64,000 nt of DNA, taken from Gammaproteobacteria bacterium. GTDB lineage: Bacteria > Pseudomonadota > Gammaproteobacteria > Xanthomonadales > Wenzhouxiangellaceae. This document shows, in pieces, positions 45,585 through 58,200 of this stretch (the first letter of the stretch is position 1; each line of letters opens with the position of its first letter). The notes under the pieces were generated by a model. It ran no database searches, was not told the origin of the DNA, and saw only the letters and a program-made list of their open reading frames with translations. A program made the position numbers and the translations under genes. The stretch spans positions 60,971 to 124,970 of the forward strand of contig JAJFKY010000004.1 of the NCBI GenBank assembly GCA_021772975.1, given 5' to 3'.

Positions 45585-45763
45585 GTTCGGTTTTGCCAAT
45601 AGTGGTCTGCTTAATTCAGGCAGGCCTGTAAAAGCAAAATGCAACTGTCCTGTTTGCCGGCCTTAAATGGTGATCAATCGCTATGCATCATTATTTATTT
45701 AACAGGCGTTTTCGTCCTGTTGGATGTCGGCAGCCAGGAAGCGCGGCATATTAGAAGAAACTT

Positions 45764-48700
45764 ATGAAGCACATAACCAAAGCCATTGCCGGGTCCGGGC
45801 CCGGGAATGTTTTTCCCATGTCTTACGCGCAACAGCGGCACTGGGTTCTGGCACGTAACAGCAAGCAGCATGCTTATGCCAGCCCGGTATATTTTGCTTT
45901 TGACCGGCTGGTGGATTTTGCCTCGGTTGAGCAGGCGATCAGGCTTTTGATCGAACGCCATGCCTGCCTGCGTACCGGTTTCTATGTCAGTGAAAACAGG
46001 CCGTTACAGGAGGTCCATACGGCTGCTGATGTGGCCAGTCCCTTAGCTTTTTCGGCGCTATCCGAAGGGCAGTTAAAAAGTGAATTACAGCGTTTTTTCA
46101 AGCTCCCTTTTGAACTGTCCTCAGCGCCGCTAATTAAGGCTGTACTACTGGATGTGGCAGGTGAAAAAAGCGTATTGGCAATGCATGTTCACCCGATCTG
46201 CGTGTCCGGGAATTCACTGAACCATATCTGGACGGATGTGCTCGAGCTTTGTGCTGTCTGTCTGGATAATAATAATACTGCTGCACCGGTGGCGGTTAAA
46301 TCCAGCTATGCGGATTATGTGCGCTGGCAGCAGAGCTATATCGTCAGTAACGACTGCCAGGATGATTTGCAATACTGGTCAGCAAGGCTCAGCGGTATGA
46401 ACTGTGTTACCGCTTTGCCAACCGATAAAATCCGGCCGCTGGTGCCCGCTTACAACGGGTTTATCAATAATGCCAGACTGGCTGCTGAGACTGTCGATCA
46501 ATTAACCGCGCTGGCCGATGCCCAGGGCATTGACGTGCAGCAATATCTGCTGTTTGCCATCAACCTGCTTATGCATCAGTGGACAGGCCAGAACAATGTT
46601 GTGATTGGCTGTCAGGTTGCAGGTCAGCATCCTGGCGAGCCTGATTTGCCGGGTTGTTTCGACAATTGGATTCCAGTCGCCTGGCAGCTGAATCCCGGTG
46701 CCGGTATTAGGGCTCAGCTGCAGTCGTTCAGTGATCAACTGGCCAGTGACAGGCAACATGCAGCGGTGCCGCTAGAACTGCTGGTGGAGCATATTGAGGG
46801 AGTGGCAACCGGCGTTAAAAATCCCCTGTTCAACGTGGCGCTGGTGATGCGCAGCATGCCTGTGGTTGACGGTGCCGTGCAGGCCAGGGCCAATGGCCGG
46901 TTGCAGCAATTGCCCAGGAACGAAGATGAGACGCCCGCGCTGGCGGATCTTTGTTTTGTGGTATCCGAGCTCAGCGATGGCTGGCAGATAGGTTGTGAAT
47001 ACGATACTTCGCTGTTTCGGCATAACACCGTCAGCCATTTACTGGATGGCCTTGCAGCAGTGTTGCAGCAGATACTCGCTGATGATGATAAGCCGCCCGC
47101 GGATATCACCATACCCGAGCACCTCAGGGACCAGGCCAGATCAATATCAGCCAGTCAGATAGCGCTTCAGCTGGCGGCTGATTTTACCCTGGACCCGCTG
47201 TATGAAAGTTTATATTTCTGGCGCTATCAGACCGGCCTGCAGGTGCGGCCCGATAAACCTATTTATCAACAGTTGTACCAGCAGTTGCTTGACCCTGGCA
47301 GTAGCCTTGCCCGCAATAACAATGGCGCCAATGTTATCCTGGTGCAGCTCGATCAATGGCTGCATGGTGATGGCGATAAGCCGATTGATGAAGCGATAAA
47401 CGCATTCCGGCAGTTTCAGACGATGCTGCGGGACTATCTGGCCAGGGTAACCATGCCGCATCTGCTGGTTATCTGTCCGGCCGCGCCGGCCAGCATCATG
47501 CTGTCGGATTTTGCCCGCTTGAAGTCAGCAGTGGTCTCTGGCCTGCAGGCCGTGGCGCAGGACAATACCCATCTATCGGTGCTTGGCGAGGAAGAGATAC
47601 GGCGGCAGTATCCGGTTACCAGAATACATGACGCTTACAGCAAGGAACTTGCTGATATACCTTACACGCAGGAATATTATCAGGCGCTTGGTTCGTCCCT
47701 ATTCAGACAGCTGGCCAGCCTGTATAAGCCACGTTATAAAGTTATTGTGCTTGATTGCGACAATACCCTGTGGGGTGGGGTTTGTGGTGAGTCCGCTATC
47801 GAGCAATTGCGCATCGACCAGCACCGTCAATATCTACAGCGGTTCATGCTGCGGCAGAAAGATCAGGGGATGTTGTTGTGTCTGTGCAGCAAAAATAATC
47901 AAGCCGATGTATGGGCTGTATTCGACCATCATCCGGACATGTTGTTAACGCGTACTGATATTGCCGCGGCCAGAATCAACTGGGATGCAAAATCCACCAA
48001 TATCAGCCAACTGGCGGATGAGCTTAACCTGGGTCTGGACAGCTTTATCTTCATTGACGATGATGCCGTGCAGTGTGCTGAAGTTCGTGCTAATAACCCT
48101 GCCGTTGCTACCATTCAGTTGCCCGCCGATACGACCACTCTAGCTCAGTTTTTTGATCATCTGTGGTTATTTGACCAGGCCGTCACCAGCAATGATTCCG
48201 TTGATCGGACTTTGCTGTATCAGCAGAATAAAGCCAGAGACCTCAGCAAAATACAGGTCAGCAGCTATGCACAATTCGTTGAGCAACTGGATATTCAGCT
48301 CAACTTTCACAAGCTGGAGCAGCCTGGTCATATCGAACGTGCGTCTGAGTTAACCTATCGCACCAATCAATTTAATTGCACGGCTATCAAGCACTCGCGT
48401 AAAGAGCTTGAGGTGGCATTGGCGGCCGGTGATCTGCACGGCATCATTATTGATGCTGAAGATAAATTTGGCAGTTATGGTCTGGTCGGCGTAGTACTCT
48501 ACAGCCAGGCGGAAGATGCGCTGCAGGTCCACAATTTGCTGCTCAGTTGCCGCGCTCTGGCGCGCGGGATTGAATACCGGATAATCAGGCATCTGGCCAG
48601 CCTGGCCCAGCAGCAGGCGCTGCGGAATATTATCCTCGACTATAAAAAAACGGGCAGAAATACACCGGCACTGGAGTTCCTGCACAGCATCGGTAAAAAC

Positions 48701-49200
48701 CACCATGTCGAGCATGACTCAGCAAATTATTATCTTATCCCCGTCAGTGCCGCGGTAGACCTTGAGGTTGCTGATTATCTGGCAGAGCCGCAGGCCGATC
48801 CGGATAGACAGGACACACAACACAGCAGCAATAGTGTCAAGCACAGTGATGCCCAGCGCTATGAAGATATCGCCAAGCAACTGAATACCATTCCTCGTTT
48901 GCAGACACGTCTGCGCGCGGACAGCAACAATGACAGCCAACCATTGCGCCGCGGAGACCTGCAACTGCCGCGCACCACAGTGGAAAAAACACTGGCTGCC
49001 ATCTGGCGTGAATTGCTGAATATCCAGACCATCAGTATTACCGATAATTTTTTCGATCTGGGCGCCCAGTCGTTGCTGGCGACGCGCATGATCAGCCGTA
49101 TCCGGCAGGAACTGCAGGCTGAGATAGCGCTGTGGGAATTATTCGAACAGCCTACTATTCAGGGGCTGGCGAAAACCATCGAGCAGCACCAGGGCGATGC
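45764..49200 (+). other. NRPS module 1: degenerate C, FkbH-like domain, T (starter module)
   Basis: The C domain (about 45806-47100) keeps the SYAQQRHW start, but its active site reads HPICVSGNS where HHxxxDG is expected: one extra residue and Ser for Asp. An FkbH-like region follows (about 47150-48730): the N-terminal part (IYQQLYQQLLDPGSSLARNN), the HAD phosphatase motif VLDCDNTLWGGVCGE (D664, D666), and the C-terminal part with ELTYRTNQFNCTAI. The T domain has GAQSLL at S1103. FkbH-like domains load glyceryl from 1,3-bisphosphoglycerate onto carriers. Vioprolide synthetase, as I recall, has a similar start in which the glycerate is acylated. Confidence 0.85.
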
Positions 49201-52200
49201 GGTATTGCCAGCCATAACGTCGCGTACAGCGTCGTCCGGGACCGGCAGCCCGATGTCGTTTGCGCAACAGAGAATCTGGTTTATTGATCAGCTGGGAGAT
49301 GGCAGCAGTCAATACAATATTTCCGCGGCGCTGAATATCACAGGTCGGATTAACCGCCAGGCGCTCCAGGATGCGGTCCAGACCATCATCACCCGTCATA
49401 CGGTCCTGGGCAGTCATTTTGTGGAGCGCGAGGGTGGCTTCTATCAACTGGCAGCCCAGGTCGATACTCCCATACTGCAGACTATCGATTTGCGTGCTCA
49501 GCATGCTGAGCAGCAATCCGAAGCCATCCGGCGGCAGCTTGCTGATGTTGCTGGTTCAGCATTTGATTTGTCCGCGGATTGGTTGCTCCGGGTTCGGCTG
49601 CTCAGACTGACTGATAGCGAGCAGATGCTGCTGCTGAGCATGCACCATATCGTTTCCGATGGCTGGTCGATGGGGGTGTTCTATCAGGAGCTGAGTGAGT
49701 TGTATGCCGCTTATTGTCAGGGCCGGGACAACCCATTATCTGCGCTTGGTATTCAATACGCCGACTACGCGCAGTGGCAGCGCGAATGGCTGAAATCGGG
49801 GATGCGTGAGCGGCAGCTGGATTACTGGCAGCAACAATTGTCAGGCATACCGGCCGTGCATGCGGTGCAGCTGGATCATGCTCGACCGGAGCAGCAGAGC
49901 TTTGTCGGCGATATCCACTGCCAGTCTATTGAGCAGGGGCTGACCAGCCGGATAAGATGGCTTTGCGCGACATTTGATGTCACTTTGTTTATGTTGCTGC
50001 AGACCGCTTTCGCGGTGCTGTTAAGCCGCTACAGCAATAAGTCGGATGTCGTGATCGGCACCACCATGTCGGGACGTAACCACATCGATACCGAACCGCT
50101 GATCGGTTTTTTTGTTAACACGGTTGCACTGCGCACCCGCTTTGATGCTACCGATAGCTTCAGCAAAGTGCTGGTGGATAACAAGCAGACCATACTGGAT
50201 GCACATACTCACCAGCATCTGCCTTTTGACATGCTGGTGGAAGCGTTGCAACCGGAACGTGATCTGCGCCACAGCCCGATTATTCAAATCATGTTCACCA
50301 TGCTGGAGCGCGAAAGTGACAAGCTGGTATTGCCGGGTCTGAAGCTGCAGGACGTCACCGCGGCGGATGACAGTCTTAATTTTGATCTGCGTTTATCCGC
50401 GCTGGAATCCTCAGCCAGCATCGAGCTGGAATGGGTCTATAACCCGGACATTTTCGAGGCCGACACGATCCAACGCATGGCGCGGAATTTCGGCTGCCTG
50501 CTGCGGTATGTCACCGATTCTCCGGAACGGGCGGTGCGGCAGATTCCATTGCTGGCTGAAACCGAGCGGCAACTGTTACTGCAGGACTGGAATCATGCCG
50601 TCGGTGGTCACCCCGCAAGTGACCGGGTGGATGCAACCACCATGCCCGCATTATTCGAGGCGCAGGTGGCCCGCACGCCTGACGCGGTTGCACTGACAGC
50701 CGGTGATCAGCGTCTGAGTTATCGCGCATTGAATGCCCAGGCCAACCGGGTCGCCCATTATCTGATTGAGCAGGGGGTTAAGCCCGATACCCTGGTGGGG
50801 CTGTGCGTGCTGCCGTCACTGGAAACCGTGATCGGTATTCTGGGCATTATCAAAGCAGGCGGCGCCTATGTGCCGCTGGATCATGGCAACCCGGAAAAAC
50901 GGCTGGCCTATATGCTGAGTGATGCCGGCATAGACATTATTCTGACCCAGCGGAAGCTGCTGGATACGCTGCCGCTGAGCGGGCAGCTGGTGGCCTGTCT
51001 GGATTCACCGCAACTGCAGCAGCAGCTGACGCAGTACAGCAGTGATAACCCCGTAGCGGCAAGCCGGCCACTGGCGCCACACCATCTGCTGTACGTGATC
51101 TACACCTCGGGTTCGACCGGACAACCCAAGGGCGTGATGGTTGAGCAGCGTAATCTGTGCCATTTCCAGGACATTTTTGCACACCAGCTGGCACAGCTGG
51201 AGGTGCCGGATGGTTCCGCGTGGCTATGGAGTTCCTCCTATGCTTTTGATGCTTCATTCAAGGGCATACTGGCGCTGAACCAGGGCCGCCAGGTAGTTAT
51301 GGCAGCACAGTCCCAGCGGAGTGACGCCGTGCAGCTCGCGGAATTGCTGCGGCAGCATAAAATTGCGGTATTCAACGGCATGCCGCAACTGGCGGAACAG
51401 ATCATTGAGCATGTCCAGACGCGGTTTAACAGTGGCGTCAATCTGATCATTGGCGGTGACGAGATTAACAGCAGTTTATGGCGGAAAGTGGCCGCTTTCT
51501 GCCAACGGTATGACTGTCGCGCCATTAATGCCTATGGTCCGACCGAATTAACCATCAACACTACCTACGCGCCAGTGCATGACAATGCTGTCATCAGCAT
51601 TGGCAGGCCAGTCCGCAATACCACCGCCTACGTGCTGGACCGGCATCAGGAGTTGCTGCCGATTGGTATGCCCGGTGAGTTGTACGTGGGTGGCGCGGGG
51701 GTAGCGCGGGGTTACTGGCGGCGTGATGCTTTGACCGCGGAACGCTTCGTACCGGATGTTTTCAGCGGCGTCCGGAGCGGACGTTTATATCGAACCGGTG
51801 ACCGGGTGCGCTGGCTGGCCAGCGGCGAGCTGGAGTTTCTTGGCCGGATGGATAACCAGGTCAAGCTGCGCGGCTTCAGAATCGAATTGGGTGAGATTGA
51901 GGCGCGTTTGCTTGAGCAACAGGTGGTGCAGCAGGCGCGCGTGCTGGTCAAGCTCAGTGAGTCCGGCAGCCAGCAATTAGCAGCCTATATGGTGCTTGAG
52001 CAAAACACGGCTGACAACTCACTTGAGCAGATCAAACACACGCTCCAGCAAACCCTGCCGGAATACATGCTGCCGACGGCATGGCTGGTGCTGGACGAGA
52101 TGCCGTTATTAAGCAGTGGCAAGATTGATCGCGATGCACTGTTGGCATTGAGCGCAGAACAAACCGCACCGGCGGATTATGCTCAGCCACGCAATGAGGT

Positions 52201-55200
52201 TGAGGACAAGCTGTGTGCGATCTGGCAGACCGCGCTGGGCATCGACCAGGTTGGTATCCAGGATAACTTTTTTGATCTGGGCGGCCATTCGCTGCTGGCG
52301 ATGAAGCTGATCAACCTGATCCGGGAAGAGCTGGGCGCGGAGCTGGATCTGCAGGATGTGTTTGAACACCCCGACGTGGCCAGCCTGGCGGGCATTCTGC
52401 GGCAGGACAGCGAAGCTTCATTACCGCCTATCCGGCCGGTGGATGATGGTCATCCACTACGCCTGTCTTACATTCAGCAGCGCTTGAGATTCATTGATCA
52501 ACTGGAAGGCGGTAGCAGCCAATATAACGTGCCCTGGTCTTTCCGGCTGGATGGTCCTTTTGACCAGGCCGCCATGCAGGCCGCGATTACCTCGATCATC
52601 GAGCGGCACGAGGTGCTGCGCAGCTACTTTGTAGAAGTAGATGGTGACTGCCAGCAAGTGATCAGGCAGGATTTCGAGGCACCTATAACCGTGCTTGATT
52701 TAACCGGCTTGAGTGCGGATAAACAACAGCTGGAAGTTAACCGGCTGGTGACCGCTGATGCCCAGGCGGTATTTGATTTAAGCCAGGATATTTTATTGCG
52801 GTCGCACATTATCCGGTTGGCTGATGATCGGCATGTATTGTTATTCGCTTTTCATCATATTGTTACTGATGCCTGGTCATCCAGGATATTTTTCAGCGAG
52901 TTAAGCAGCTTGTATTCAGCTTATCGGCAGCAGCAGCCTGATCCGTTGCCGCCGCTGACTTTGCAGTATGCCGACTATGCTCAATGGCAGCGTGACTGGC
53001 TGCAGGGTGAGGCGCTGGATCGGCAGCTGGACTATTGGAAAACCCAGTTACAGGGTATCCCCCAGGTTCACAGCCTGCCACTGGATCATGCGCGCCCCGC
53101 GCAGCAGGGTTTTACCGGCAAAACTTACCGGCAGGTACTGGATCAAACGCTCACCAGGCGTTTGAACAGTTGTGCGCAGCAGCATAGCGCGACTTTGTTC
53201 ATGCTGATGCAAACCGCGTTCGCGGTGCTGATCAGCCGGTTCAGCAATGCCGATGATATTGTCATCGGCACCCCGGTCGCCGGCCGGACACACAATGACA
53301 TCGAAGCCTTGATCGGTTGTTTTATCAATACCCTGGTGTTGCGCAGTAGATTCATTGATAACCCTTCGTTTGCCCAGGCGCTGGCCGACAGCAAGCAGGT
53401 GTTGTTAGACGCTTACAGTCATCAGAATATACCGTTTGAAATGCTGGTCGAGCAGTTGCAGATCGAACGCAATCTGAGTCACAGCGCGGTTTTTCAAATA
53501 GCGATCGCATTGGAACAGACCCAGCAATCCAATCTGCGCCTGCCGGAACTGGAAATGAGCATCCTGGAGCGGGGGCACAGCATCCTCAAGTTCGATCTGG
53601 AACTGGTAATTATCGAACGCGACAGCTCGCTGATATTGAAGTGGGACTACAACACCGATCTGTTCGAGACCGCAACCATTCAGCGCATGGCGGATAACTT
53701 CGTGGTGTTGTTGCAAGGCATCCTGGATGATCCTGAACTGGGCATCAATAATCTGCCGCTGTTAAGTGCCGATGAGCAGCAACAGGTAGTGCAGCAATGG
53801 AGCTGCCGCGAGGCCTGGACAGACCCCTCCGAACGTGAGGTTCTACCAAGTCTGCAACAGCTGCTGGAGGTTTGCGCCGAGCAACATAATAAAGCCATGG
53901 CAGTGGATATCGATGGCCAGCGTATGGCTTATCAGACACTGAATATTCACGCCAATCAACTGGCGCATCAGCTGATCAGCGCAGGGGTTGGGCCGGATAC
54001 CGTGGTGGGCGTGTGTCTGCCGGCTGGACTGCGTGCGGTCAGCACGCAACTGGCCATTCTGAAAGCAGGTGGCGCCTATCTGGCATGGGATCCCGAGGCG
54101 GAACAGGACTGGCAGGCAGCATGTCAGGCAATGCGGATACGGCTGGCGCTGAGCGTTCAGGCGCTGGCGGATCGCTTCAGCATGCCCGAGGATGGCGAGC
54201 TTTGGTGTATCGATGATCCGGTGTTCCAGCGCCAGGTGGTGGAACAGTCAGGCGATAACCCTACAAACAGCCAGCATAGTAGCGATTATCTGGCCTGCGT
54301 ACTGGCGGTTACCGGTAAGGATGGCGCACCGGCTTATATCGAAATTGAGCATCAGAATCTGGTCAGCCTGCTGCAGCATGATGGTTATCCTGAGATTGCA
54401 GTCGGCGAGACGGTGATAACGCTGGGCCAGGATGGTCAGGATTTTGGCAGCTTTCTGATCTGGGCCGCGTTGGCTGCCGGAGCCTGTTACACCCGCTATA
54501 CGCAAGCGCCGGAAGCCCTGCCGGAGTTGCTGACAACTGGTGACACAACAACTCTGGCACTGACCACTGAGCAGTTTGCTGAACTGGCCGAACAGGCGCC
54601 GGCGATATTCGCTGAGCTTGACAAGCTGATTGTTGGTGGTGGTCGAATCAACAACAAACGGCTGGCCGAGGTGCTGGAACAGGGCGCGCCGCGGGCGCTG
54701 CATTACGTCACCGGCCCGACCGCCAGCAATGCCAACAGCCGCTGGCAATTGATCCGGCAGGTCAACAAACGGGGCATGTATCCGATCAGCCTCAATCTCC
54801 CCCTGGCGCGGGAACAGTCGCACACCTCAATCTATGTATTGAACAAGCAACTGCAGCCTGTTCCAGTGGGAGTGGCGGGCGATGTTTATCACGCCGGAAT
54901 GCGGCTTGAGCGCGATGCCGGGCTGGATCCGGCGGCTATTCTGCCCAGCCCGTTCCGGACGGGCGAAAGCCTGTATCGCAGTGGTGATTGGGCGCGCTGG
55001 GTGATGACCGAACAAGGCGCTTACCTGGAGCAGGCTGAGCGTCTGGAAGGCCGGGTACTGATTCGTGGCAAGCGGGTGAACCTGGCGGAGGTCAACGAAC
55101 ATTTACTGGCGCTGGAAAGCATTGCCGATGCCGCGGTGCTGGCGGATATTGACGTCCACGGTCAGCCGCAGCTGGTGGCCTATGTGGTCCCGGCGGAAGC

Positions 55201-58200
55201 ACCGCCGGTCGATCAGCACGCGCTGCTGGAAAAGCTGGGGCAGGCGCTGCAGGGCCAGCTGGCTGCTTTCATGCTGCCGTCGATATTCGTCTTTGTCGAG
55301 CAGCTGGTCCGCGATGAGGCGGACGAACTGCAACGCGACGCATTGCCAGCGCTTGAGCAGGGCTTGCGTCTGGAAACCTATGTCGCGCCTGAAGATGAAC
55401 TGGAGCGGCAACTGTGTGATATCTGGCAGGAATTGCTGGACCTGGATCAGATCGGGGTTAAGGATGATTTCTTTTTGCTCGGCGGTCACTCGCTGCTGGC
55501 AACCCGCCTGATCAGTCAGGTTCGCCGTCAGCTCAGTATTGAACTGCCGCTACGGGTGCTGTTTGAACATCCGACGGTGCGCAGCCTGGCAGTGGCATTA
55601 CAGGCCTATCAGGACGACGTGGTATTGCCACCGATCGAGCAGGTTGACCGCGCACGGCCATTGGAGCTGTCCTATGCTCAACAACGCCTGTGGTTTATTG
55701 ATCAGCTGGAGGGCGGCAGCAGCCAGTACAACATCCCGATCGCCTATCAACTGCGCGGAGCGTTTAACGAGCCGGCTTTCCGGCAGGCTATTGATAGCAT
55801 CATCCAGCGTCACGAAGTGTTGCGCACCGGCTACCTGGAGCAATCCGGCGAAGCTTATCAAGTTATCCGGGAAGATTTCCGCCTGCCGGTGCGGAGCGTT
55901 GATCTGAGCGGATTGGAACCGGCGGAACAGCAGCGACAAGTGCAGCGTCTGGCCGCCGACGACGCTCGGCAGCCGTTTGATCTCAGCCAGGATATGTTAC
56001 TGCGGATGCAGTTGCTGAAACTCTCCGAGGATCAGCATGTGGTGTTGACCAACATGCATCATATCGCTTCGGATGGCTGGTCGATGGCGATCTTTTTTAA
56101 TGAATTAAGCCAGTTATACGCGGCTTATTGCGAGGCCCGTGAAAACCCGTTACCGGCCCTGCCGGTACAGTACGCCGACTACGCGCACTGGCAGAGAAAC
56201 TGGCTGCAGGGTGAGGTGCTGGAACAGCAGTTAAGTTACTGGCGTCAGCAACTCGCCGACCTCCCCCCGGTCCACGCGCTGCCGCTGGATTATCCACGTC
56301 CGGCTCAGCAGACATTCAACGGCAGGCGTTTTACCCAGCAGCTGGATAAGACGATGCTGGACTCGATCAAGGCGCTGTGTCAGCAGCAGGATGTGACGCT
56401 GTTCATGTTCCTGCAGACCGCGTTTGCGGTCTTGCTCAGCCGTTATAGCAATGAGCAGGATATTATGCTGGGCACGCCCATCGCCGGGCGTACCCATACG
56501 GATACCGAAGCGCTGATCGGTTTTTTTGTCAACACCCTGGTACTGCGCAGCCGCTTCGATGACAAGCCCAGCTTCCTGCAGGCTTTAAACACCAATAAAC
56601 AAACCATCCTGGACGCTTATACCCATCAGCATATTCCCTTCGAAATGCTGGTGCAGGAAGTCCAGCCGGAACGCAATCTGCGCCACAGCCCGGTATTTCA
56701 GATTCTGTTCGGCCTGCAGAACAACGAGGTTGGTGAAGCCGAACTGGCGGGTCTGGAAAGAACACTGGTGGCGCGTGAGCACAGTATCATCAAGTTTGAT
56801 CTGGAGCTGTTTGGCACCGAGGCAGACGACCAGCTGACGCTGGTCTGGAACTACAACACCGACCTGTTCGCCGATGCGAGTATCGTCCAGCTGGCTGACA
56901 GTTTTGCGGTGCTGCTGGCAGCGGCGCTCGACAACCCACAGCAGGCGGTGGCTGAACTGCCGATATTATCGGACCAGCAGCAAACCAGACTGACCGCCTG
57001 GAATAACACCGCCACGGCGCTGCCGGAGCAGCGGAGCATCGCCGGGCTGTTTGAACAGCAGGCCAGCCAGCGTCCCGAAGCGATCGCGGTGGTGATGGAC
57101 GATACATGCCTGAGCTATCGGGCATTAAACCAGCGCGCTAATCAGCTGGCGCATTATCTGCGTGAGCATGGCGTCGGCCCGGACAAACGGGTAGGTGTTT
57201 GTCTGCACCGTTGTCCGGACTTGATCGTGGCCTTCCTGGGCATTCTGAAGGCGGGTGGCGCGTATGTGCCGATGAACCCTGATTACCCGCGCGAACGCCT
57301 GACCTATATAGCGCAGGATGCCGCCACTGAGTTACTGCTGAACAATGATCAGGCCGGAATTGCGGAACAGCTGGGACTGGAAGCACTGAATCTGGACACT
57401 CAGTCAGCTCGCCTGGCTGAGTATTCCATGGATAATCCGAGCGTGCCTGTCAGCAGTGCCAATCTGGCGCATCTGCTGTATACCTCAGGTTCGACCGGGC
57501 AGCCCAAAGGCGTCGGCGTGACGCATCAGTGTGTGCGCCGTTTACTGTTCGGCGTGGATTACATGCAACTGGACAGCAGTATGCGGATACTGCAGGCAGT
57601 ACCGGTGACATTTGATGTTTCCACCCTGGAAGTCTGGGCGCCGCTGTTGCACGGCGGTTGTTGCATTCTGCTGCCGCAGGCCGTGCCCGAAGCACAGCAG
57701 CTGGCGCATTACATCCGCGATCAGAAGCTCAATACCCTGTGGCTGACGACCGCCTTATTTAACGCGCTGGTGGATGAATCAGTAGCCAGTCTGGTCGGCT
57801 TAAGGCAATTGCTGGTGGGCGGAGAGGCCGTTTCAGCGGCCCACGTGGAACGCCTGTACCAACTCGATGATACCGTTCAGATCATCAATGGCTATGGCCC
57901 TACCGAAAGCACCACGTTTGCCAGCTGCTACTGGATACCGCGGGCATCGGCAGGCGCCGACAGCGTACCGATCGGCCGGCCGATCGCCAATACCCAGGCA
58001 TATGTGGTGGATGACGGCCTGGAACAGTTACCGCCGGTCGGTCTGGTCGGTGAGTTATTTCTCGGTGGTCTGGGTCTGGCCCGCTGTTACTGGAATCAAC
58101 CTGCTCTGACCGCGCTGGCTTTCCGACCGAATCCGTTCACGGGTCAGCCCGGTGAGCGCATGTACCGGACCGGTGATCTGGCGCGCTACCGCGATGATGG

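Noticed and set aside
53850..55350. Frameshift or sequencing error explaining the odd module 3 A domain
   Set aside because: The domain stays in the same frame as its flanking C and T domains, the remaining A1/A2 and A8-like segments are in that frame, and the losses are spread over several motifs.
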